From the NCBI GenBank assembly GCA_902771935.1, contig CACXYM010000003.1, positions 1 through 64,000 on the forward strand: DNA of 64,000 nucleotides. Direction: 5' to 3'. Both the position numbers and the translations under genes were made by a program. Shown one piece after another: positions 1 to 7,300 of this stretch (position 1 is the stretch's first letter; each line of letters starts with the position of its first letter). This stretch comes from an uncultured Bacteroidales bacterium. GTDB lineage: Bacteria > Bacteroidota > Bacteroidia > Bacteroidales > Paludibacteraceae. The notes under the pieces were generated by a model, which searched no databases, was not told where the DNA came from, and was given only the letters and a program-made list of their open reading frames with translations.

Positions 1-2
1 CA

Positions 3-611
3 TATACCTCCTACCCGTTGCAGTTGAAGGTGGAATACTGCCCGCCGCCGCCACCACCTGTTGTGCCGGATCCCGTTGACCCGGTTGACCCGATTGATCC
101 CATTGACCCAATTGACCCAATTGATCCAGATCCCGATCCCGAAGAACCGCCAACACCGGAACCAGGTCCCTATCCGGAACCAGATCCGCAGCCTACTCCT
201 GTTTGGCCAGAGGATAGACTGTTTGACCTTATCGTCAATAAGTATAATTGGCTTATCGTGTGCGATAACACACGACTCAAGACCTATTTCCCCGACCATA
301 CCGCTACCAGCTACAAGTGGTACAAGAATGGCGAAGTAGTGCCTAATGCCAACGAAGATGATTATTCCGAACACCAGGAACTGCATGGAGCATTCCAATT
401 GCATCTAACATTGGATAACAAGCAACTCATTCGCTCGAATATCCTATATATTAACGCGTCCGCGCGCGAGGAAGAACTCATTGCTATCTACAACTACATG
501 GGAGCTTCCATCTCCATTACCACGCCTCAAGACCAACTGCCGTCAGGCATCTATATCTTTGTCTATCAATCGGGCAACCAAACCCGAACCGAACAAGTGT
601 ATATTCCGTGA
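3..611 (+). CDS. C-terminal part of a T9SS-like surface protein (5' end outside window)
   Basis: The frame is already open at base 3, so the true start lies upstream and any start inside the window is artificial. What remains is a Pro/Asp/Glu-rich linker of about 50 residues with repeated DPV/DPI triplets, then a domain of about 70 residues with a KWYKNGE motif, then a final region ending in LPSGIYIF and EQVYIP. That ending resembles type A T9SS C-terminal sorting domains, which have a GIY core and a short final strand, so export across the outer membrane is inferred. The pre-terminal module resembles the one in the protein ending at 26373 (KYGNLIVLID, VVWYKVG). Its stop overlaps the start of the barrel gene at 608 (GTGA), so the two are translationally coupled. 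Confidence 0.75.
   Translation, partial: YTSYPLQLKVEYCPPPPPPVVPDPVDPVDPIDPIDPIDPIDPDPDPEEPPTPEPGPYPEPDPQPTPVWPEDRLFDLIVNKYNWLIVCDNTRLKTYFPDHTATSYKWYKNGEVVPNANEDDYSEHQELHGAFQLHLTLDNKQLIRSNILYINASAREEELIAIYNYMGASISITTPQDQLPSGIYIFVYQSGNQTRTEQVYIP
69..122 (+). repeat. 9-base in-frame minisatellite (DPV/DPI linker)
   Basis: Six consecutive 9-base units of the form GAy CCn rTT encode DPV DPV DPI DPI DPI DPI. The unit is three codons, so a gain or loss of copies would change linker length without shifting the frame. The units differ at third positions, so the array is not fresh. Confidence 0.7.
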
Positions 612-1300
612 AGAAAGTCCTCGCCATATTACTCTGCATCCCCGCTATGATGCTTCAAGCACGGTCATATTTAGACCTAAGTGCCCGCGTCGGATTGAGT
701 GGACTGACCTACAAGACCGACTATGGAAACACCATCCCTGGCTATCATGCAGCTATCGACGTCGGCTATCTCTATAAGTCACCTTATTGGATCGCATTTC
801 GCGTAGGAGCCAGTATAGAAGCCGCATCGTCGTCGTACCGCAAAGCAGGATACGAAGACAGCTATTCGGTAACGGATGTCGAAAATGAAATAATGGACGT
901 GCGATATAACATTGGAGTCTTGCGTGAGCGGCATTACAGCTATTCCGCATCGTTCCCTGTACAGCTCGGCTTCCATATTCAGCATTTCACTTTCCTCATC
1001 GGTCCGCGATTCTCGCTCCCGTTCAAGGGCTCCTATAAGCAAACTGCATCCGATGCCGCATTAGCCGTTTATTACCCCAAGTACGATAACCTCGTCGAGG
1101 AGTCGTTTCCGCTTGCCGCCAGCCGCAATTTTGAAATGGAGAATAAAGGCGACCTCCCGCTTCCAAAATGGCAATGCTCACTCGCAGGAGAGCTGACCTA
1201 CGATTTTCTTATCGCCTCCCAATACGGCAAAGCGGAGTCCTTTATCTCCGTCGGTGTCTATTTTGACGCAGGACTCACCTCCGCGCCCACATATCCCTGA
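608..1300 (+). CDS. Outer-membrane beta-barrel protein, truncated by a frameshifting tandem duplication
   Basis: GTG start overlapping the upstream stop. A signal peptide (MKKVLAILLCIPAMMLQA) is followed by alternating short beta-strand segments, as in porin-like barrels. It resembles the barrels at 18528 and 26389, for example GPRFSLP here and GPRFTLP in the third copy. The frame closes at 1298-1300 after 230 residues only because a 34-base segment is duplicated in tandem and makes a TGA at the junction. Removing one copy restores 70 more residues to the stop at 1544, giving about 300 residues, close to the 285 of the second paralogue. The lost tail carries the final strands and a CxC motif, so the truncated product is probably not a closed barrel. 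Confidence 0.7.
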   Translation: MKKVLAILLCIPAMMLQARSYLDLSARVGLSGLTYKTDYGNTIPGYHAAIDVGYLYKSPYWIAFRVGASIEAASSSYRKAGYEDSYSVTDVENEIMDVRYNIGVLRERHYSYSASFPVQLGFHIQHFTFLIGPRFSLPFKGSYKQTASDAALAVYYPKYDNLVEESFPLAASRNFEMENKGDLPLPKWQCSLAGELTYDFLIASQYGKAESFISVGVYFDAGLTSAPTYP

Positions 1301-1331
1301 CGCAGGACTCACCTCCGCGCCCACATATCCC
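1264..1331 (+). repeat. Exact 34-base tandem duplication
   Basis: Bases 1264-1297 and 1298-1331 are identical, each starting TGACGCAGG and ending CATATCCC. Because 34 is not a multiple of three, the second copy shifts the frame of the barrel gene. The identity of the copies implies a recent event, a reversible slippage site, or an assembly error. Confidence 0.9.
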
Positions 1332-1544
1332 GATGCCGACCGGCACGGAATACTCTACTTAACGGACACGCGAGACGGTTTTCCGCTCAGTCGTATTATG
1401 ACTCCTGTCCTTCAAGCTTGGCGCGAAGAGACTCCACTCGTAGCGAAATTCGGTAACTTCGCCGTTGGCTTCAAGGTCGCCTACCGACTCACTTCCGCTC
1501 CACGACAAAGACGCACCGTCCGCGGCTGCAACTGCGACGAATAA
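1301..1544 (+). pseudogene. Detached 3' end of the beta-barrel gene that starts at 608
   Basis: After the 34-base duplication the original frame resumes at 1332 and runs to a TAA at 1542-1544. It encodes a tail of about 70 residues that starts DADRHGILYL and ends RGCNCDE. The tail parallels the end of the paralogue at 18528, which finishes in MRQQKTCVCLDY after similar strands (FAVGFKVAY here, LAVGAKLTL there). This supports the view that the two pieces were one gene. No separate start or promoter is visible, so it is treated as the disconnected end of the upstream gene. Confidence 0.65.
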
Positions 1545-1591
1545 ATAATATCCATCTATGCTGGCCGCCCTACCGCTCCCTTCCCGACGGC

Positions 1592-1646
1592 ATAGGTTTC
1601 TGATAGGTTCCTGATAGGTTTCAGATAGGTTTCTGATAGGTTCTCA
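1592..1646. repeat. 11-base tandem array, ATAGGTT type, five units
   Basis: The word ATAGGTT starts at 1592, 1603, 1614, 1625 and 1636, an exact 11-base period, with unit consensus ATAGGTTTCTG and a few substitutions. It lies between the stops of two converging genes. Two further arrays with the same period but another unit are at 45573 and 58718. Confidence 0.85.
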
Positions 1647-1676
1647 TACCTGACTCCACTATGACATAATCGGCAC

Positions 1677-2057
1677 TTAGAGCGGATTATTCATCGCCAT
1701 GCGTACGCGCACATAGTCCCATAAATGTCGAACCGTACGACCGGCCAACCTGCCTCCTGTACGGCATTGCCTCTTCTCGTTCCGCAACCATTTCTTGTAC
1801 GCCGTATCGTATTGAGCCCGTTGCTCAGGATCCGCATAGATTGCCTTCGCAGCAGAAATATAGTTGTTAAACTGTTCAACTCCTGCCGCTTGACTTTCGG
1901 GCATAATCCATTTCTTGCGACGACCGCGTGGATTGCGAGGTCCGGGCTTGCGACGAACAACTCCCCAACCCGGCTCGTACTTTAGTGGGCTGATATAAAA
2001 GTTTTCACCCATTACTCCTTTGCCTTGTCTTAACCAATAATCTAATTCAACTTTCAT
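1677..2057 (-). CDS. Small basic protein of unknown function
   Basis: 126 residues, very rich in Arg and Lys, with no signal peptide or membrane segment. It starts MKVELDYWLRQGKG and has a central stretch AIYADPEQRAQYDTAYKKW. I do not recognise a family. The start is supported by a textbook Shine-Dalgarno (AAGGAGA on the minus strand, 2064-2070), which is unusual here because most genes in the window have none. It follows a DUF3987-like fragment on the same strand and probably shares its promoter at 2365-2396. This suggests a small acquired island. High positive charge would fit a nucleic-acid-binding role, but that is only an inference. Confidence 0.6.
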   Translation of the reverse strand: MKVELDYWLRQGKGVMGENFYISPLKYEPGWGVVRRKPGPRNPRGRRKKWIMPESQAAGVEQFNNYISAAKAIYADPEQRAQYDTAYKKWLRNEKRQCRTGGRLAGRTVRHLWDYVRVRMAMNNPL

Positions 2058-2092
2058 AATTAATCTCCTTTCTTGTTTAGGTTTATACTATT

Positions 2093-2302
2093 TTACTTAA
2101 CATCTTCGTCCCGCTTGCTGCGGCACAGCACTGGAATACATGCGCTCGCGCCTGAGAGAGTGGACATCAACAGAATGTCCTGTTCTTCCGGCGTCGAAGC
2201 CAATGAAACCATGTTTTGTAAAATACTTGGCAGGTTTGACATGTTGAGATGTTCAACAATGCGGAGGTCGTCCTGCTCCTCGCAAGAAATAAATCTTTCC
2301 AT
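2093..2302 (-). pseudogene. Truncated DUF3987-like fragment (mobile-island remnant)
   Basis: 69 residues. The stretch from LPSILQNMVSLA through EEQDILLMSTLSGASACIP matches the start of DUF3987 proteins as I know them, in which a leucine-rich helix is followed by a DxLLLGxLxxLSACLP-type motif. Those proteins usually run to several hundred residues and sit with VirE-N domains, HU-like proteins and amidases in Bacteroidales islands. Here the frame stops just after this motif and no continuation is seen in the 35 bases before the next gene. I therefore call it a 5' remnant. It could instead be a short functional protein, since promoter and frame are intact. Confidence 0.5.
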
Positions 2303-2364
2303 AATTAAAGGTTTGGTTTTAGTTAATAATATGGTTATTTTTTTCGGTTTCCCGAAATTCGCTG

Positions 2365-2396
2365 CAAAATTACTACAAAATATTCAAATATGCAAA
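2365..2396 (-). promoter_or_regulatory. Bacteroidales-type promoter for the 2302/2057 minus-strand genes
   Basis: On the minus strand, TTTG (2396-2393) is followed after 20 bases by TAATTTTG (2372-2365). This matches the -33/-7 pattern of the Bacteroidota primary sigma factor. The expected transcript start lies about 55 bases upstream of the start codon at 2302. Confidence 0.65.
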
Positions 2397-2752
2397 TTTT
2401 AGATGTAAAAACACTCATATTTGCTTGCATAATTTTATGTTTTTACAACTAAGATTTGTTGTTTGCACAATAGTGCGAACGTAATTTCGGAGGGAACCCA
2501 CCCCATAGGGGAAGGGGCGTGCCGAAGATACTACATTTTTGAATTCCACCGACAAAGATAATATGAAAAACTACCTTTTGCAAATTTTTCCGCAACTTTT
2601 TTCATCAAAATTGCATTTTTCGTCCTATTTCCCCATTTTTATACAAATATAATGCAAAACTCCATTTTGTCCAAATTTTTCCGTCTTTTTGCTATTTCTA
2701 TATTACAAAAGTATTTTTTTAAAAACAAAAAAATAACAGTCGTTCTAACATG
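2397..2752. other. AT-rich intergenic region with a pair of hairpins
   Basis: No convincing gene lies in this stretch. Most of it is A/T-rich low-complexity sequence with runs of T. The exception is a G+C-rich island at about 2461-2530 that holds two inverted repeats, described separately. The right end carries the promoter of the gene at 2828. Confidence 0.6.
2461..2526. ncRNA. Candidate structured element: two adjacent hairpins
   Basis: Hairpin 1 spans 2461-2480: an 8-base-pair stem (one G-U pair) around an AATA loop. Hairpin 2 spans 2486-2526: TTCGG pairs with CCGAA on the outside, and CCC-A-CCCC pairs with GGGG-AA-GGGG around an ATA loop. They are isolated in AT-rich DNA with no overlapping gene. 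A short T-run follows at 2534-2538 on the plus strand. It could be a small RNA, a terminator-like element or a dispersed intergenic repeat. The sequence alone does not decide between these. Confidence 0.35.
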
Positions 2753-2784
2753 TTTGCGTATGTCAAAAATATGCCGTACTTTTG
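2753..2784 (+). promoter_or_regulatory. Promoter of the DUF4105/Lnb-type gene
   Basis: TTTG at 2753-2756 and TACTTTTG at 2777-2784 are separated by 20 bases. The transcript start should fall near 2790, which leaves a leader of about 38 bases before the ATG at 2828 and rules out the upstream in-frame ATG at 2750. Confidence 0.75.
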
Positions 2785-2827
2785 TCAGTCACTATCCGTG
2801 CATAATTTTTTTACAGACACAAAAAAC

Positions 2828-4078
2828 ATGAAACTGCTACGGAAAATACTTGAAATAGTGTTAGTGCTCTTGCTGCCTATGGGAGTGAGAGCTCAAAATG
2901 AATCCGTGGTAGAGAAAGAACTGACCGTCGCCGAACGCAACGCCGCTCAAGGCTTTAATGATACCATCGACCGCTCCGCTCCGGATTTTGTCAAAGTGAG
3001 TTTGGTCGTATGTGATCCTTGCGATGTCCTTTATTCTACACTCGGACACGCAGCGCTGCACCTACAATGTCCAATCTTTAATCTGGATTATATTTTTTCT
3101 TACGAAGGAGAGAACGTACGCGAAAAAATATGGACTTTCCTCAGAGGTGATTTGAAGATGGGCATGTTTGCTATGACTCCCAATGAGTTTCTGGCATCTT
3201 ACAGCGAATCAGGAAGAGGAGTTCGGGAATATACCATCAACTTGAGCCCTCAACAAAAGCAAAAATTGTGGGAGGTGATGGATAATCATGTGACAGAAGG
3301 CGCCAATCTTCCATATGACTATTTTCGTCGTGGTTGTGCAAAGTCCGTCGTGCGAGTGATACACGAGGCGCTTGGCAAAAATGCTATACATTATGCGCCT
3401 TGGCCTGACAAATATACCAAACAGACATTGAGGGAAATAGTACGCAATTTCATTACAGATGCACCATGGGAGGAATTTATGTTGTATTTTCTCATTGGAG
3501 TTGAAGGTGACAAGTCTTACCCATGTGAGCAGAAATTGATTGTTCCAACCGACCTTGTGGAGGTGTGGTTGCAAGCAACTTTGGATAATGGTGAACCGGT
3601 TTTGGATAGCGAAGCACGCATACTTTTGCCGTCAAATCGTCATAATGAGGGCACTTGGTGCACACCCTTGTTAGTGGCGATTGTGCTATTGTTGATGGCT
3701 TTGTTTAGTATGGGTACATTATGGATAAAACATAAAAAATACGTAATCGCGGGAGATGTTATGGACTATGTTGTGCTATCCGTTGTAACCTGCTTAGGCG
3801 TGCTTATGACCTATTTATTGTGTTTCTCATCTCTCCCATGCACTTCCTGGAACTGGCTTATTATCCCATTTAATATCCTTCCTGCAATCTGCTGGAAATG
3901 GCGTAAATACTGGGCTTTGCCATATGCTGCAATCTGTGCCATTTGGCTCATTGCTATGTTGGTTTACCCACACCGACTAATCGATCCTGCATGTATTCCT
4001 CTAACACTTGCTTGGATTTTTGTCTTACTCAAGCAATCGCCGTGGCTTATTTCCAAAATCCCCACTTTTAGAAAATAA
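2828..4078 (+). CDS. DUF4105 / Lnb-type membrane protein
   Basis: 416 residues. An N-terminal signal sequence (cleavage near VRAQ) is followed by a periplasmic domain with the signature STLGHAALHLQ (His74) and a downstream RRGCAKSV motif (Cys170). These are the conserved His and Cys of the DUF4105 family. About five hydrophobic segments fill the C-terminal third. Members of this family in Bacteroides have been described as lipoprotein N-acyltransferases (Lnb), which would finish triacylation of outer-membrane lipoproteins. I transfer that role only by family. The start at 2828 is chosen because the promoter at 2753-2784 overlaps the longer frame and because the signal sequence begins there. 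The gene stands alone. Confidence 0.75.
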   Translation: MKLLRKILEIVLVLLLPMGVRAQNESVVEKELTVAERNAAQGFNDTIDRSAPDFVKVSLVVCDPCDVLYSTLGHAALHLQCPIFNLDYIFSYEGENVREKIWTFLRGDLKMGMFAMTPNEFLASYSESGRGVREYTINLSPQQKQKLWEVMDNHVTEGANLPYDYFRRGCAKSVVRVIHEALGKNAIHYAPWPDKYTKQTLREIVRNFITDAPWEEFMLYFLIGVEGDKSYPCEQKLIVPTDLVEVWLQATLDNGEPVLDSEARILLPSNRHNEGTWCTPLLVAIVLLLMALFSMGTLWIKHKKYVIAGDVMDYVVLSVVTCLGVLMTYLLCFSSLPCTSWNWLIIPFNILPAICWKWRKYWALPYAAICAIWLIAMLVYPHRLIDPACIPLTLAWIFVLLKQSPWLISKIPTFRK

Positions 4079-4162
4079 GTCTTTATTTTTTGCCACTTCT
4101 GCGTTGCATTATTGATTTTTATTGGTAAAAATCTTACATTTTTAAATAATTTTATACTTTTG

Positions 4163-4194
4163 TTTGTGTATTTCGGGAAAATGCTGTACTTTTG
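4163..4194 (+). promoter_or_regulatory. Promoter of the giant surface protein operon
   Basis: TTTG at 4163-4166, a 20-base spacer, and TACTTTTG at 4187-4194. The predicted leader is about 120 bases, longer than at most other promoters in the window, and contains two inverted repeats at 4193-4239. Confidence 0.75.
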
Positions 4195-4239
4195 CGCCGC
4201 TTTTTCTCGGCGCACGAGCACGCGCATATACGCGTATAT
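4193..4239. promoter_or_regulatory. Inverted repeats at the predicted transcript start and leader
   Basis: TGCGCCG (4193-4199) pairs exactly with CGGCGCA (4208-4214) around an 8-base loop, overlapping the last bases of the -7 element and the expected transcript start. Downstream, 4226-4239 is a perfect 14-base palindrome, ATATACGCGTATAT. The positions suit an operator or a leader hairpin controlling the 3,241-residue gene. Confidence 0.4.
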
Positions 4240-4322
4240 AACGTGATGCGGACTGAAAAGTTAGATGAAAAATATTAGGTAGAAAATTATTATACAAAAA
4301 CGAATAAGGTACAACAAAAGAT

Positions 4323-7300
4323 ATGAAAACTATTTTCAACATCATTTCAAACTTCACCACAATGAGAAGTTTAAACCTAAACCATAACTTCCTGCGGGCA
4401 GTACTCGTAATGCTCCTCTTTGCTATCGGCATTGGCAATGCGTGGGCAGGAACAGCCTATACCCGTGGTCGTGCTTTCCTAAAAGAAGGCTGCCCGACAG
4501 GTTCTGGTAAAGTGTATGTCGGTGGTGGCGGTAAATCGTCCACTCCGGGAACATACACGCAGTTGAACTCGTATGATACTCCGGTGACGGACGAAAAAGC
4601 GGAAGCACAAGCGACAAGAACATATTACTTTTACGCCCAAGCTAACAGCGGCTACAAGTTTACAGGTTGGTATAAAAAAAATACAGATGATACCTATACC
4701 TTGGTAACAACAGAAACTTCGTGTAGTGGTAGCGTTACATCTGGCAAAGATCCTACTACAGGAAGCAGTTATAAGGATATTGACCGTTATGCTGAATTTA
4801 TCAAGATTGTTCACTATTCATTTATCGTTCCGGAGCATGGTAGTTATACTATTACCAATAATGGAGTCGAGGTGGAGAATTATGCCACTATACAGGCGGA
4901 AGGAGTAGTCCATCTTGTCTCATTACCGGCAGACGGATACCGATTTGCCGGGTGGTATACCACAACAGATGGCGGTGTTACAAAGAATTATTTCTCTTTT
5001 GATCCGGAAACAGATTTGTCATTTAGCGATGATGCTACTGTGGGTGTGGATTTCCGGTTAGATAACGGGAATGCTTTGTTCTATGTGGTGAATGGTGGAA
5101 TGCACGATAATTTGACAACTGCAATCACGGAAGCGAACAGCACATCCCCTAAAGTGATAACGGTTGCGCAGGATGGTCATTTGGCCAGTGGTAACTATAC
5201 CATTCCGTCCGGTGTAACATTGCTGGTTCAGCACAATAAATCGTATGATGTACAAACAAAACCGGAGTTAGTCATATCAGCATCGTCTTTATTCGTTTAC
5301 CGGAGATTGACTATGTTGGAAGGTGCGAACATAACTTGTAACGGCACAATATGTATCGCGGGAAAACAAGTCTGTCTTAGTGGAGGAAAGGCTTCCGGAT
5401 ATATAACCGGAGGCTGCGGAGTGATAGACATGTCTGCCGGAGGACATATTGAACTCAACAACGGAGCTAATTTGTATGCATGGGGTTTTATAACCGGTCA
5501 GGATGTGAACCAAGGTAACAATACATTTGGAGTTGGAACTATTGTTGCCAATTCCGGTTCCAATGTGTGGGAAGATTTCGCAGTAGGAGACTGGCGAGGC
5601 GGAAGTGCGTGTTTGGATATACAAGGTTCTAATTTCTTCCCTTTCCAAAGTTATTTTATACAAAACATAGAAGTGCCTTTGACTATAAAATACGGTGCCG
5701 TAGATAATTGTTATGCTTCCGTTAGTGGTGATGGTAAATATTTACAATTGTCGGCCACTATGATAGGAACGACAGATGCTTTGTTTAAGTTGGCTAGCGG
5801 AGGAGAGGTCCGTAAATGGTATGATGCCACTACAGATTTGATGTGCTTTGAGTTAAGCGGAACAGCGAATCTGGATGCAGTGGTGGTAAAAGGACTGCCG
5901 GCTATCGGAAATATATCTTCATCAGATTACTATTTGCCAATCTCCAGCAATATGCATATTATTCTTACGAATAGTAATGTAACAATCAGCAAGCCGATGA
6001 CGGTCCAACCGGGTGCAAAGATAGAGGTCAAAAGTGATGCAAACATTACCATATCTTCTAATGTCTTTCTATATGACAAAGAAGAGTGGGGCGCATACGC
6101 CGGACCGGATTATTATTTCCATAATTACGGTGCAGGTATCTTAACGGCTCATAAAAACCGTGGAAACGGAAAGTCGAAAGAGCTCTTGGATGATGCCCAA
6201 ATCATTGTGGATGGACAGTTGAATATTACAGGTAAACTGTACTCTACTGCCAGCGGAGCTGATGTAATGGGTAATGGTGGTGGTCATGTGATATTCTCGG
6301 CACTACCTTCTTCATCCACAACCATAGATGCATTTACAGGTAATGGAGATGCAGTTTCCGGAGGTGTGACCGTTAATACAGCCAACCTGCATAACGAAGA
6401 TGAGTCCTATACTAAGGCCATAGCGTCTAAGACTTTCCATAATAAATGGGGACGTTGGTTTGTTGCTGCAGACAAGGATGAGAGATCTGATCATACCTAT
6501 GCTTTCACTTATATCAGCAGTGGAGCAGTGAGCGGAACAGGCGGAACGAGTACAAATCCACCCGTATCTGCTGTGTATGCCCCAGATAAGACTGGTCTGA
6601 CAGCAGGTATGAAGTGGTGCAACGTGGAGCAAGATGCTACTTGTAGCAATATCTTTAACGCTATCCAGGCTCTCAACGAGACACCGGCAAGCAATATTCG
6701 CTATACCTATCCGCTGGATAGTTGGCTGCAGTTACTCAAGACGGAAACCGAAGGTGTCTATGGCGGCTCGGATAATAGTCTGTATGCGGTTGACGGATGT
6801 GCGGTTAACTCGCTCGGATCCGTGGATGAGAACTGTTTATATACTATCGAAGGCGTAAAGAAAGCATTGGTAGATGGTCATTTCGTGGCATTGGTGAAAA
6901 ACGATGACGACGAGGCGTTCCATAACACCGCCGATGCGGAAGACTATTATATCAGTTTCAAGGGTTGTACCTGGCATCCGGCTACCAAATATACCGGCGA
7001 GGAAAAAGCCTATATCGTAGAAGATGGTATCTATATATGGTATAACAACGATTGGTTGCTGGTAGAGCGTGAAGATCCGTATTTCTTTGATTATAACGAC
7101 CAGAATGTAAAACGCTATTATGAATATGAGAATGGAGCATGGGTACTGGCCACTCCATGCGTCAGTGTAACCGATGTATTGGAGACACGCTATTTCTACT
7201 TCTTGCCGGAGGCGTTCACGGTGGCATTTGCAAAAAAGAATGCTACAATTACGTTGCTGAAAGATGTCGCATCTACGATGACACCAATCTCTTGTACCAC

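Noticed and set aside
1254..1544. Independent 96-residue gene
   Set aside because: Its start lies within the barrel gene and its sequence is the out-of-frame continuation created by the 34-base duplication.
2750..2827. Upstream ATG extension of the DUF4105 gene
   Set aside because: It runs through the promoter at 2753-2784 and would bury the signal sequence.
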